From NCBI RefSeq assembly GCF_023715465.1, contig NZ_JAMBOE010000003.1:1-64000 (forward strand): a stretch of 64,000 bases of DNA, given 5' to 3'. The DNA is from Paenibacillus macerans (GTDB lineage Bacteria; Bacillota; Bacilli; Paenibacillales; Paenibacillaceae). Position numbers and translations under genes: made by a program. Positions 17,578 through 26,444 of the stretch are shown piece by piece (position 1 is the first letter of the stretch; the number at the start of each line of letters is the position of its first letter). The notes beneath the pieces were generated by a model. It saw only the letters and a program-made list of their open reading frames with translations. It searched no databases and was not told the origin of the DNA.

Positions 17578-18876
17578 CTACTCCAGAAAAAAAGCGCGTC
17601 CCCGGTCCCGATACCAGTTCGTCACCTCGCGGAATGAAGCTGTCCCGCCGCGGCCGGCGATTTCGCCCGTTTCGCGCAAATGAAGCATCCAAGCAACCAA
17701 CCCTACATCGGGATGGAAAAATAATTCATGCAACGCACGCTGCGTTCTGGAGCCCCGCTTCATGCTGTAGGCGTCGCCCGGCAACTGAAACAACGTATGC
17801 ATCTGCAGACTCGAAACGCCGCGCAGCGCATACTCCAGCGCCATTTTGCCGGAGTGCACGTTGCCCGTTCCCGACAGGACAGGCACAGGGGATGGCAGCT
17901 CGCCTTCCAACTCCAGCCTGCGCAGCCAGGACAGTATCCGCAGATTGCGCACGCTAAGATCCGGCCCGCCATAAGCCGCCCCGGCATTACCACCGCCGGC
18001 AGCCTGCCGCCCGGAGTCATACAGCCGGTTCGCATACACGATATAATCCGCCCCCTTGTCCCCTTCTTCCACCAGCGTCCTTATAGTCCGCAATTGGAAC
18101 TCATCATCAAACAGCGTGTTCATCAGCTTGATGCCCAGCCGGATGTCCCCGTCCGGCAGCGCCAACCGGATCGCCTTAGGCACCTCTCTGAGCCAGCGAA
18201 TAATCGCCGGACGCTCGGCGGCCCGGTCCGAGCCGGCCAGGGTCGGGCTGAAATCTTTTTCCAGCTGGAGCGGACCGGCTTCGCCGGACTCCTCCCAGAC
18301 TTGCGCCAAGCGCCGCGTTGTATAGCGGTATTCATCCAGCCGAAAATCCTCGCCTATGGCAGGCAGATGGTATTTGCAGGACGGCACGACCACGGTTCCC
18401 CGCTCCCGCCCGAGTTGGATCGCCTCACGGACGAAGCTCAAATATTCATTAAAACTGCCGTGCCAGCCCCGGCCGTGCCAGGTCACGTTCCACCCCGGTT
18501 CTCCCGTTTCTTTGCCCACGATCCGGCCCACTTCCATCCGCGTCTCCTTGACGGCCCATTCCTTCATCGAGCGGTCGCCCTGCTCGTCCTCCGCGATGAC
18601 CGTTTTGAGCACGACAAAGCCGAGACCTGCTTCCGCATCGGACTGGACCTGGTGCGCGCTGAGCGATAGTTGGCCCGAGGCTTTGCCGAAAGGATTTTTA
18701 ATCGGGCGCGGCCCGTAAACCGAAGATACATCCAGTCCGTACTGTTCGAGCAAATAGAGTTCGACCCGCTCCGGCAGCCCCGTTTCGCTGAACCGCTCAT
18801 AATCCTGGCGGATCCGAACCGCATCCTTCTGAGAAATCCGCGGTGGACCGGCCGGCAAAATAAGGTGGTTAATCAT
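17578..18876 (-). CDS. Dihydroorotate dehydrogenase-like FMN-barrel protein
   Basis: The protein is about 432 residues from the ATG at 18876 (AGAGGAG six bases upstream). DHOD-type features are NPFGKASGQLS near the N-terminus, FVVLKTV, GIKLMNTLFDDE and the C-terminal phosphate/FMN site PVLSGTGNVHSG with ALRGVSSLQMHT. It is longer than pyrimidine-pathway DHODs and sits in a sugar catabolic gene set, so it probably does not make orotate. An FMN-dependent oxidoreductase acting on a sugar-derived intermediate is possible. The true substrate is unknown. Confidence 0.65.
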   Translation of the reverse strand: MINHLILPAGPPRISQKDAVRIRQDYERFSETGLPERVELYLLEQYGLDVSSVYGPRPIKNPFGKASGQLSLSAHQVQSDAEAGLGFVVLKTVIAEDEQGDRSMKEWAVKETRMEVGRIVGKETGEPGWNVTWHGRGWHGSFNEYLSFVREAIQLGRERGTVVVPSCKYHLPAIGEDFRLDEYRYTTRRLAQVWEESGEAGPLQLEKDFSPTLAGSDRAAERPAIIRWLREVPKAIRLALPDGDIRLGIKLMNTLFDDEFQLRTIRTLVEEGDKGADYIVYANRLYDSGRQAAGGGNAGAAYGGPDLSVRNLRILSWLRRLELEGELPSPVPVLSGTGNVHSGKMALEYALRGVSSLQMHTLFQLPGDAYSMKRGSRTQRALHELFFHPDVGLVAWMLHLRETGEIAGRGGTASFREVTNWYRDRGRAFFLE

Positions 18877-18981
18877 CTTCATCTCCTCTGATCATTAGGT
18901 TCATGAAGATGTGTATTCAGAAATGGCGGACCGTATCCTTATTCCGGCAAATTTTTAACATTTGCACCGGTAATTTGGGAT

Positions 18982-20310
18982 TTACCCTGAGCGGATATTG
19001 TCCAGGTTGAGCGTGTAGATCTGCCTTGGACGGCCGCGCCCCACCGGCTGTTCCTCGCCTACAATCGAGGCGATGCCGTATTTTTCGAGCGCGGCCATAA
19101 TGCGGCGAGCGCTGCGCAGCGTAATGCCGAAGCCCTCCGCCAGCTGTGCGGCGGTCAGGGTCGAGGTGCCAAGCCGGCGGCAGAGCGAAATCAGCTTATT
19201 GATTGTGCCGACGCTAAGCCCTGCTTTTTTCGCCAAAGAGATCAGCTCCGGGTCCTCGCTGCGCGCCGAATATTTTAAAGTCAGTTCCGATCCCAGCGGC
19301 CCGTAAACAAGACCGTCCTGCATAATCAGAAAGCAGTTGCCCCCGCCCCCCGCCTTGGCTTTCAGCAGCGCTTCCCGGGCCTTTCCTTCCGCTTCGTTGG
19401 CCGTCCGGCCAAGTCCGATGCCGATGCTGGCGTTCCATTGCAGCCGTTCCATCACCTCCAACAGCAGCGGGGCCTCCTGAAATTTCCGGGTCACCTGCTC
19501 GATGATGCCGTGCGTCGTAATAAAGGACACTTCTCCCGAATCGTTCCATTTGATCAGCGACTGCGTCGCCTCGCCGAAATCGACCAAAATTTGTTGAAGT
19601 ACGATTTTTTTGCGCTGGATATCGTATTCGGAGACCGCTTCTTTAAGCACCCGCTCATAATGGTCGATGCTTAATATCCCGATGGCGATTTGCGTGCGGC
19701 TAAGCCGCAGGCTTTTTCCTTCGAGCAGCGCCCGGCTGAGGCAGTCGCGGATCGACGATCGGGTGGGAATGACGCGGAAAGCCGGAACGCCCAGTTCGGA
19801 CAGCTGCTGGTAAACCGAAGTCACACAGGTGACGGTGGCGGTTACGCAGCCTTTTTTCCATAAATCGTAATGAAAAGCGACCAGGTCGTCATGACGGGTT
19901 CCGGAAGCGTAGGATTTCACGTAAATTTGCCGGCGTGTCAGGCCCAGTTCGTCAAGCTGTTCGGCCAGTTCTTGAATTTGGAGCACGTCGACGCTGATGC
20001 GGACCTCCTCGTCAAAGGCCGTCGGCCGCCCTCGAAAAAAATCAAATAGCACCTTATACAGCGCGGTTCCGGAATAATGCACATGCACCATCGGCAGCCC
20101 GGGATCGCTATCCAGCGCCAGCTGGTATGGGATCGGACCGGTGAACAGCAAAATATCCGCCCGTTCCCGCATGCCGGTGATGACGTTCAGCGTATCCTGC
20201 TCGTGCTGATAAGGCGCGGGAAACATGGACAACTCATGAAAAACTTCACCCGCCTGAAGCACCGGTTCCACCAGATCGTGCGGTCCAATCACCGCCACCT
20301 TCATGTTCAT
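18982..20310 (-). CDS. Putative transcriptional regulator with degenerate cyclase-like domain and winged helix
   Basis: The protein is about 442 residues from the ATG at 20310 (GGAGGTGA eight bases upstream). Residues 1-170 look like a periplasmic-binding or PrpR-like sensor fold (KVAVIGPHDLVEPVL, ADILLFTGPIPYQLAL). The middle part (about 185-350) resembles a nucleotidyl-cyclase/GGDEF-like or GTP cyclohydrolase III-like fold (IAIGILSIDHYERVL, ASIGIGLGRTANEAEGKARE) without a GGDEF active site. The last 90 residues form a winged-helix DNA-binding region (LTAAQLAEGFGITLRSARRI). It probably controls the surrounding catabolic genes; the ligand is unknown. Confidence 0.6.
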   Translation of the reverse strand: MNMKVAVIGPHDLVEPVLQAGEVFHELSMFPAPYQHEQDTLNVITGMRERADILLFTGPIPYQLALDSDPGLPMVHVHYSGTALYKVLFDFFRGRPTAFDEEVRISVDVLQIQELAEQLDELGLTRRQIYVKSYASGTRHDDLVAFHYDLWKKGCVTATVTCVTSVYQQLSELGVPAFRVIPTRSSIRDCLSRALLEGKSLRLSRTQIAIGILSIDHYERVLKEAVSEYDIQRKKIVLQQILVDFGEATQSLIKWNDSGEVSFITTHGIIEQVTRKFQEAPLLLEVMERLQWNASIGIGLGRTANEAEGKAREALLKAKAGGGGNCFLIMQDGLVYGPLGSELTLKYSARSEDPELISLAKKAGLSVGTINKLISLCRRLGTSTLTAAQLAEGFGITLRSARRIMAALEKYGIASIVGEEQPVGRGRPRQIYTLNLDNIRSG

Positions 20311-20354
20311 GACGGCCGTCACCTCCGTTTTTCGCTTGTAAGGTCTTTTTCGGT

Positions 20355-21161
20355 TCAGGTTGTCGTGCGGGACAGGCACTCCCTCACCTCGGCATACGAT
20401 TGCCGCGTAAGCTCCAGAACATCCTCGCCGAAATATTCAAAAGAAATAAAGCCGTCGTAGCCTTGGGCCCGCAACTCCTCCAAAATGGAGCGGTGATCCG
20501 CATCACCCTGCAGCACGGGAACCGGCTTGCTTAACTCCCAGTTGTCATGGTTCCAGCGGTAGTCCTTAAAGTGAACATGCGTAATGAAGCCGTAAAACCG
20601 CTTCAGCACCGGCAAAGGATCGAGCCGGTCGACAAACAGGTTAAAGCCGTCGTAAATAAGCTCCAGCTCCCCCGGTTGCCCCACCTGCCCGATTAGCGCG
20701 ACGAGGCTGTCCGTCGTATCGGCAAACGTCCGGTTGTGGATTTCGACCGCCAGCTTGACTCCCTGCTCGTGGCAAGCGTTTAGCGCTTTATCCAAGCCGC
20801 TGACAGCCCGGCTCCACTGCTCGCCGCTCGCCTCCCGCGAGGCCAGGTGCCCCGCAAACGTGCGGATGCGCGGGCAGCCGGCCGCCGCGGCCCACCGCGC
20901 CGCTTGGCTGATGCGGGTTACATCCCGCTCGGATTCGCTGTCGCTCCGGGAAAAGTACGTGTACTCGCTGATCGCCGGAACGGCCAACCGGTGCCTGGCG
21001 AGGAGCCGGCGGAGTTCGGCGGGAGTGCCGCCCCGGTGGGTGAAGTCTTCGAGATGGCCGATCCACAGCTCGGCGCCATGCAGCCCCAGCCGCTCGCACG
21101 CAGCCAGCACCTCCTCCAGCGGTAGCGATTTCAGCCCTGTCGAGCAAAGGCTGAATTTCAT
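20355..21161 (-). CDS. Sugar phosphate isomerase/epimerase-like TIM barrel
   Basis: About 268 residues from MKFSLCS match the xylose-isomerase-like TIM barrel family (AP endonuclease 2 fold). Metal-binding candidates are the E of LAVEIHNR, D in LIYDGFN, H in FITHVHFKDY and E in FISFEYFGED. The start is uncertain: the ATG at 21161 begins the first barrel strand but has no clear ribosome binding site. A TTG at 21329, just after GGGGGTGG and overlapping the upstream gene end, would add a proline-rich 56-residue lead. It probably isomerises or epimerises a keto-sugar in the same pathway as its neighbours. Confidence 0.7.
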   Translation of the reverse strand: MKFSLCSTGLKSLPLEEVLAACERLGLHGAELWIGHLEDFTHRGGTPAELRRLLARHRLAVPAISEYTYFSRSDSESERDVTRISQAARWAAAAGCPRIRTFAGHLASREASGEQWSRAVSGLDKALNACHEQGVKLAVEIHNRTFADTTDSLVALIGQVGQPGELELIYDGFNLFVDRLDPLPVLKRFYGFITHVHFKDYRWNHDNWELSKPVPVLQGDADHRSILEELRAQGYDGFISFEYFGEDVLELTRQSYAEVRECLSRTTT

Positions 21162-21312
21162 GCCATTGATGCCGGGGGCAAAGGAAGTTTGGGGGATCGG
21201 GGCATCCAGCACATCCAACGTGTCCGGTGCGGCTGGCGTTTCCGGTGTGTCCGGTGCACTCGGCGTACCCTGCGGCGCAGCGATTAAATAGCGTTGGCAA
21301 TTTTCATGCGGC

Positions 21313-22311
21313 TTACGTACTTCGCACAATTTGTTCCACCCCCGTCTCATGCGAGCGGTACACCGCTTCGAGCGCAGCGATGACGGAACGCGCGTAAGCG
21401 CCGGAGCTGTCCGGCTCCGCACCGCCCTTGATGGCCCCCAGCAGATCCTGGAGTTGCAGGCAAAACGGGTCTGCGGAATCGCCCCGCTCGCCGCCCGTAA
21501 CCGGCTCATACCGTCCGTTCCGGCTGATCCACAGCCCTCTGGCGGAAATTAACTTCGCCATTCCGCCGGTGAAGATCAACTCGGTTTCGTCCTTTGCCAC
21601 GCCTTCGTATCCCGACTGGACGATGACCGCCCCCAGGCCGCTCGCCGTCTCCGCAAAAACCACGCCGCTTCCTTCCACGTCGCCGATCCCGCCTTCATAA
21701 CTAAGACTCGCTTTGACTTTGCGGATACGGCTGTCGGTGAGCCACTGGATTTTGTCGATCGAATGAGCGCCAAGGTTCATCATGATTCCCCCGCCGGCCT
21801 TGATCTTCTCGAAAAACCAGCGGGGCCGGTTGTCGCTGTAGTAAGGCAAATGCCTCGTGTCGTGGATCGCCACCAGCTTTCCGAGCTGCCCGCTGCGAAT
21901 GAGCGCTTTGGCCCGTAAGTTAGCCGGCAAGTAATGCTGAGTGTGGCCGACCATCAGCTTGATCCCGGCCTCACTTGCGGCGGTTAGAATCGCGTCGCAC
22001 TGGGCCACGTTCAGCGCCATCGGTTTCTCCAACAGCAGATGGCAGCCATGCGCCGCGCAGAAAACAGCGCACTCCTCGTGCAGATAGTGAGGCAGCGCAA
22101 TAATGACGATATCCGGCCGCTGCTCGCGAACCATATCCCGATAGTCGGGGTAGAAGGCAAGGCCGTATTTTTCCACGGCCGCCCGGCCTTTCGCCTCATC
22201 CGTGTCCGCCACGGCCACGGCGGTTAACCGCTCGGGACCCATCCGCGCGATCGCCTCCAAATGATGTCCCGATATGATGCCCGCCCCGATCAGGGCCACC
22301 CGGCAGGCCAT
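21313..22311 (-). CDS. Gfo/Idh/MocA-family oxidoreductase
   Basis: The protein is 332 residues. The N-terminal Rossmann fold has VALIGAGIISGHH, and the family lysine lies in LLLEKPMALN, which contacts the nicotinamide and substrate. The C-terminal half has GGIMMNLGAHSIDKI with the usual histidine. Members oxidise or reduce sugar and inositol hydroxyls with NAD(P). In this gene set it likely acts on a mono- or disaccharide released by the lyase. It is the first gene after a 740-bp intergenic region. Confidence 0.88.
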   Translation of the reverse strand: MACRVALIGAGIISGHHLEAIARMGPERLTAVAVADTDEAKGRAAVEKYGLAFYPDYRDMVREQRPDIVIIALPHYLHEECAVFCAAHGCHLLLEKPMALNVAQCDAILTAASEAGIKLMVGHTQHYLPANLRAKALIRSGQLGKLVAIHDTRHLPYYSDNRPRWFFEKIKAGGGIMMNLGAHSIDKIQWLTDSRIRKVKASLSYEGGIGDVEGSGVVFAETASGLGAVIVQSGYEGVAKDETELIFTGGMAKLISARGLWISRNGRYEPVTGGERGDSADPFCLQLQDLLGAIKGGAEPDSSGAYARSVIAALEAVYRSHETGVEQIVRST

Positions 22312-22347
22312 CCTGTTCCCTCCCCGGTCAAAATATAATGGTTACGA

Positions 22348-22430
22348 TGCGGTTCACGGTCGGTACACAGTGCGGTTCATGGTGCGGCTTATGGTATAGT
22401 TCATGGTATAGTTCATGATAAAGTTCTACA
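22348..22430. repeat. 12-bp imperfect tandem repeat
   Basis: About seven head-to-tail units of roughly 12 bp, with forms such as TGCGGTTCATGG, TGCGGCTTATGG and TATAGTTCATGG. One unit is 11 bp. They lie just upstream of the Gfo/Idh start, in non-coding DNA. Confidence 0.75.
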
Positions 22431-22497
22431 GACCACATTACTGCTCACGGTGCGGCTCGTTTCTCAACTCGACCGGCCGTTGAGGCCAGCGGCACTC

Positions 22498-22680
22498 TAA
22501 CGGACACCAGCGCCGCTATTTCGCCGAAATCACGAGTTTTCAGAATGTAACGGACACAAGAGACCTTATTTGCCATTCAAACGTGCGATTTCCGCCATTT
22601 TTGGGCAAATAAGAGCGCTCCTGTCCGTTAGAAGTTGAAACCCCGTTTTTTCGGGCCAATAAGGTCGTTTGAGTCCGTTA
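22498..22680. repeat. Four-unit inverted element, TARCGG family (copy A, 183 bp)
   Basis: Four 24-bp units, each TAACGGAC at one end and TATT(T/G) at the other. Units at 22498-22521 and 22548-22571 are direct; units at 22607-22630 and 22657-22680 are inverted. Start-to-start spacings are 50, 59 and 50 bp. It lies in the 740-bp gap between the ABC permease and Gfo/Idh genes. Copies B and C have identical spacing. Confidence 0.9.
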
Positions 22681-22720
22681 GCCAACCGCACTGCGGTTCA
22701 ACGAATGAGCCCCGATAAAA

Positions 22721-22915
22721 TAGCGGAATTTTATGGTCCTATTCTCCAAATCTCAGCATGTTCACCACCCTTAGCGACACTTTATGTCCTTATATTCCAA
22801 CAAACGGTGCGGAAACGGCCATTTCCCTGCGATTCAAGAAAATAGCGGTAAAAATTTCCTCTATTAAACTCAAACTAGGGGGATGCCGCCAAAATAGGGA
22901 CATTTTTTTTCGTTA
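22721..22915. repeat. Four-unit inverted element, TARCGG family (copy D, long variant)
   Basis: Direct units at 22721-22744 and 22772-22795 (TAGCGG and TAGCGA) and inverted units at 22840-22863 and 22892-22915. Spacings are 51, 68 and 52 bp. The unit cores are A/T-rich, like copy E. It begins 41 bp after copy A ends, so the two elements are in tandem in one gap. Confidence 0.75.
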
Positions 22916-22940
22916 TATTTTTACTTGAGTCGTGCTCACG

Positions 22941-23062
22941 TTACTTGATACCGGCGGAGCTGCTGTCCCGGCAGAATTGCTACCCTGGCACAACTCTACC
23001 GGCCTACTTTATCCCGGCAGAATTACTGCCCCGGCACAACTCCACCGGCCCTACTTAATGCC
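22941..23062. repeat. Imperfect 46-bp tandem repeats running into the permease 3' end
   Basis: The blocks beginning CGGCAGAATTGCT (22969) and CGGCAGAATTACT (23015) are about 46 bp apart and over 85 percent alike by eye. A related block CGGCGGAGTTGCTGCC begins at 23062 inside the last codons of the permease gene, and another at 22952. The permease 3' end appears to have been copied outward. Confidence 0.7.
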
Positions 23063-23875
23063 GGCGGAGTTGCTGCCCTGCACAAAATATTTCTCCGCGA
23101 ACAAAAACACGAGCAGGATCGGGATCAGGCTCATCAGTGCGGCGGCGACCATATATTGCTCGTTTCCCGACCATTGGCCCGACATGGACAAAATGCCGAT
23201 CGGCAGGGTGAAGTTTTCTTCGGAGGTGAGGAAGATCGCCGGGGACAAAATTTCGTTCCACTTCGTCATAAACGTAAACACCGCCAGCGTTGCGAAGGCC
23301 GGCTTGCACATCGGCATAAAGATGCGCAGGTAAATCTGGAACGGGTTGCAGCCGTCGAGCCGGGCGGACTCCTCGTAATCGCGAGGAATGCCGAGGAAGG
23401 CCTGGCGCATCAGGAAGATTCCAAACGGCTGGGCCAGCCATTCGATGATCCACAGCGGAGTCAGCGTATCCAGCATATGCAGCGACTTGAAGACGACAAA
23501 CTGCGGAATGATGAGCACGACCGGCGGGATCATCATCGTTCCGAGCACGACGAGGAACAGCGTATTTTTCAAAGGAAATTTCAGCCTGGCAAAAGCGAAC
23601 GCTACCATAGAGCAGGAAATCAGCGCACCAACGACCGACAACGCCGTGATGATGACGCTGTTTAGCGTATACTGTCCGAACGGTCCCATTTTCCACACTT
23701 CGGCATAGTTGCTCCACTGCACGGGTGAAGGAATCCATTCTGGGGGCACCTGCGTATATTGGGCATAACTTTTCAAGGAATTAAACAGCGTCGTCAAAAA
23801 AGGCGTGAGCATCACCAGCGCGCTTAAAATCATCACCGCATATCCCGTGACGTCCCGCCAGCGGTTCCATTTCAT
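23051..23875 (-). CDS. Carbohydrate ABC transporter permease, MalG type
   Basis: The protein is 274 residues with about six membrane segments. The EAA loop is DYEESARLDGCNPFQIYLRIFMPMCKPA, which couples to the shared ATPase. The C-terminus FAEKYFVQGSNSAGIK is typical of the family. GGAGGGGGG precedes the ATG by seven bases. It is the third gene of the SBP-permease-permease import set. No ATPase gene is present, so it probably uses a shared MsmX-type ATPase encoded elsewhere. Confidence 0.92.
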   Translation of the reverse strand: MKWNRWRDVTGYAVMILSALVMLTPFLTTLFNSLKSYAQYTQVPPEWIPSPVQWSNYAEVWKMGPFGQYTLNSVIITALSVVGALISCSMVAFAFARLKFPLKNTLFLVVLGTMMIPPVVLIIPQFVVFKSLHMLDTLTPLWIIEWLAQPFGIFLMRQAFLGIPRDYEESARLDGCNPFQIYLRIFMPMCKPAFATLAVFTFMTKWNEILSPAIFLTSEENFTLPIGILSMSGQWSGNEQYMVAAALMSLIPILLVFLFAEKYFVQGSNSAGIK

Positions 23876-23911
23876 GTGCCAGCCCCCCTCCTTCCGCTTT
23901 GGCGTCTTTTC

Positions 23912-24880
23912 TCATTCGTAATGCACCCATTTTTTCTGCAGCGACATTTGTACGACCGTCAGCAAAAACAGGATGACGAACAACACCCAGGCGATCGCCG
24001 AGGCGTAGCCCATACGCAGGAACGAAAAGCCTTCCTGATACAGGTAGATCATCAGCACCAGACTGGCTTTGTTCGGACCGCCCGCAGATGAAGCATCCAG
24101 CGCCCCGCCGGTCATGACGTAAATTTGCTCAAACGCCTGAAATGTCGAAATCGTGCTCATGATCAGGACCAGAAACGTCGTGCCTGAGATCAGCGGCACT
24201 GTAATCCGGCGGAACTTTTGCAGCGTCCCCGCGCCGTCGATTTCCGCAGCTTCATATACATCGGAAGGGACGTTCTGCAGGCCCGCCAGGTAAATGACCA
24301 TAATGTAGCCGATCCCCTTCCACACCGCGATCATCACGAGCAGCGGAATGACGAGATGCTCATCCTGCAGCCATTTTTGCGGCGTCAGGCCGATGGTTTG
24401 CAGCAGCGCGTTGGCAAATCCGAACCGGGGGTTAAACACCGCGTCGGACACGTACATGATGACGGTCCAGGAGGAGATCACCGGCAAAAAATGCGCCAGC
24501 CGAAAAAACTTCAGCCCTTTAAGCTTCTGGTTCAGCGCCACGGCCAAAATCAACGCCAGCACCGTCTGCAGCGGCACGAACAACACCGTGAAATAAACGG
24601 TATTCCCCAGCGCCTTCCAAAACACCGGCTCGTTCAGCAGCTTGCGGTAATTGTCCAGCCCCGTCCACTGCGGCGGGTTCAAAATGTCATACTTAGAAAA
24701 GCTGAAATACAAAGAAGCGAGCAGCGAGCCCAACACAAACACGATAAAATGCACGAGATAAGGGGTCACCATCAGGAGGCCCCATTTGCCATCGTGATTA
24801 AGTCGTTTTTTGCGGATGCGGGCCGACTTCTGTCCGCCTTCGATCCTCACGGTTTCCGTTTTTTTCAACATGCTTATCAC
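23912..24880 (-). CDS. Carbohydrate ABC transporter permease, MalF type
   Basis: The protein is 322 residues with six predicted membrane segments and the EAA loop DVYEAAEIDGAGTLQKFRRITVPLI. A long basic N-terminus (RIRKKRLNHDGKW) precedes the first segment. The start is GTG at 24880 or ATG at 24871; neither has a strong ribosome binding site. It follows the solute-binding protein gene by 11 bp, so translational coupling is likely. Confidence 0.92.
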   Translation of the reverse strand: MISMLKKTETVRIEGGQKSARIRKKRLNHDGKWGLLMVTPYLVHFIVFVLGSLLASLYFSFSKYDILNPPQWTGLDNYRKLLNEPVFWKALGNTVYFTVLFVPLQTVLALILAVALNQKLKGLKFFRLAHFLPVISSWTVIMYVSDAVFNPRFGFANALLQTIGLTPQKWLQDEHLVIPLLVMIAVWKGIGYIMVIYLAGLQNVPSDVYEAAEIDGAGTLQKFRRITVPLISGTTFLVLIMSTISTFQAFEQIYVMTGGALDASSAGGPNKASLVLMIYLYQEGFSFLRMGYASAIAWVLFVILFLLTVVQMSLQKKWVHYE

Positions 24881-24891
24881 GCGCTTTCCGT

Positions 24892-26310
24892 CTAGTTCTT
24901 ATAAAATTCGCCGAGCACCTGCTGCACGTCCTTATCCGCCTGGCTCAGCGCCTCGTCGGCGCCGATCTCGCCTTCAAACGCCCGGTTGACGCTGTCGCCG
25001 AACTTTCCGACCCATTCGCTCCACACCGCGTTGACGTCCAGCGTTCCGGCAAATTCGAAGCTGTCCAGGAACGCCTGCTTGTTGTCGGGTTCGCCGCTTA
25101 AAAACCGCGCGGAATTGGCCACCGATTTTTTCACCGGAACCGCTTCGCCGAGCGACGCCCATTCGTTCTGCACCTCGTCTTCCGTCGCCCAGTACTTCAC
25201 CCATTCCCAGGCCGCGTCCGCTTTGGCGCCCTCCGCCTTTTTGTTGATCACCCACGAGTTGGCGATGACCGGGGAAAAGCGTTTGCCTTCCGGCCCCCTC
25301 GGGAGCAGCGTTACGTCGTAGTTCAACCCTGCGTTGTTGGCATCGATCGTACGGGCGTAAATGCCGATCCGCATCGCCGCCGCTTTGCTTGGGAACGGAG
25401 CCATGTTGCTCTGGAAGCTTTTCAAATCCGAAGGCGCCGTAAACAATTCGCGCTGCATGCCGTCGACAATCCATTCCATCGCCCGCTTGTTTTCCGGCGT
25501 ATTGATGATCGACTTCGTTAACGTTTCATCGAGCACGCCGCCCCCGTACGATTTCAGCACGGTCATCCAACCTTCGGTAATGCTGAAAAACGTCAGGCCG
25601 TACTGGCTGATTTTGTTTTTGTCAAAGGCGGCATCGGTCGCATAAGCTCCGGTGGAATCCTTGGTCAGCTTTTCGGCGGCGGCCTTGAGGTCATCCCAGG
25701 TCCAATCCTCGGTCGGGTAGGCGATGCCGGCCTCATCAAACATGTCTTTGTTGTAGTACAGCACCGCGATTTGGATGCCTTGCGGGACGCCCCAGTATTT
25801 GCCGTTTGCGTCTTTGTTAAAGTCGAGCCCGTAATATTCGTCCTTATTAAGGTCACGTTCGATCAACTCAGTCAGATCTTTGAGCACACCGCGCTCCGCG
25901 TATTTAGGCACGAACACGCCGTCGGACAACCAGACATCGGGGGCGCTTTCGGCGGCGATTTGAGTATCAAGCTTCTGAAAAAATTGATTGTACGGCGAGG
26001 ATTCCGTTTTGATCTTAATGTTCGGATGCTTTTCCTGGAATTTGCCGATCAGCTCCTGCATTTTGGTATCCGTTTGGGCGGAAGAGTAATAGCCCAGCCG
26101 AAGCTCCACCGTTTCCGCAGCCCCGCCTTGCCCCTTATGCCCCTGGTTTTGCTGCCCGGCCTGTTCGCCCGCTCCACCGTTTCCCCCCGTGGTCGCCCCG
26201 TTTCCTCCACCGCCCGAACAGGCCGATATGAACAGTGCGAATATCAATGAAAAAGTTAATATAAGGCCCGCACGTTTACCCATCAGCCGCTTGATGATCA
26301 GCCGTTCCAT
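24892..26310 (-). CDS. Sugar ABC transporter solute-binding lipoprotein
   Basis: The protein is about 472 residues. A signal sequence ends in the lipobox FISAC and is followed by a Gly/Ser/Asn-rich linker. The mature part is a family 1 (UgpB/MalE-like) extracellular binding protein (VELRLGYYSSAQTD, QKLDTQIAAESAPDVW, WTWDDLKAAAEKLTKD, PVIANSWVINKK). The ATG at 26310 is preceded by a G-rich site at a proper distance. It captures an oligosaccharide, probably the product of the neighbouring lyase, at the cell surface. Confidence 0.92.
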   Translation of the reverse strand: MERLIIKRLMGKRAGLILTFSLIFALFISACSGGGGNGATTGGNGGAGEQAGQQNQGHKGQGGAAETVELRLGYYSSAQTDTKMQELIGKFQEKHPNIKIKTESSPYNQFFQKLDTQIAAESAPDVWLSDGVFVPKYAERGVLKDLTELIERDLNKDEYYGLDFNKDANGKYWGVPQGIQIAVLYYNKDMFDEAGIAYPTEDWTWDDLKAAAEKLTKDSTGAYATDAAFDKNKISQYGLTFFSITEGWMTVLKSYGGGVLDETLTKSIINTPENKRAMEWIVDGMQRELFTAPSDLKSFQSNMAPFPSKAAAMRIGIYARTIDANNAGLNYDVTLLPRGPEGKRFSPVIANSWVINKKAEGAKADAAWEWVKYWATEDEVQNEWASLGEAVPVKKSVANSARFLSGEPDNKQAFLDSFEFAGTLDVNAVWSEWVGKFGDSVNRAFEGEIGADEALSQADKDVQQVLGEFYKN

Positions 26311-26444
26311 GTGCATCCCCCCAGGTCGAATTTCCACCTCTTGTTATTTTTTTCTATAGTATCCATGGCAAGTGTGGTTTCCTTATTTTCAAAGTACTTG
26401 CGCTTTTACTAAAGGTGAACGTCCTTAAAACGACCTAAAAAATT

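Noticed and set aside
22498..22915. CRISPR-like array, because short units recur about every 50 bp
   Set aside because: Each element has only four units, half of them inverted, and the unit core differs between elements. No cas genes are near. CRISPR repeats are direct and uniform.
23055..23738. A 227-residue ORF inside the MalG-type permease gene
   Set aside because: It is a shifted-frame shadow of the permease, rich in Arg and His as expected for such shadows.
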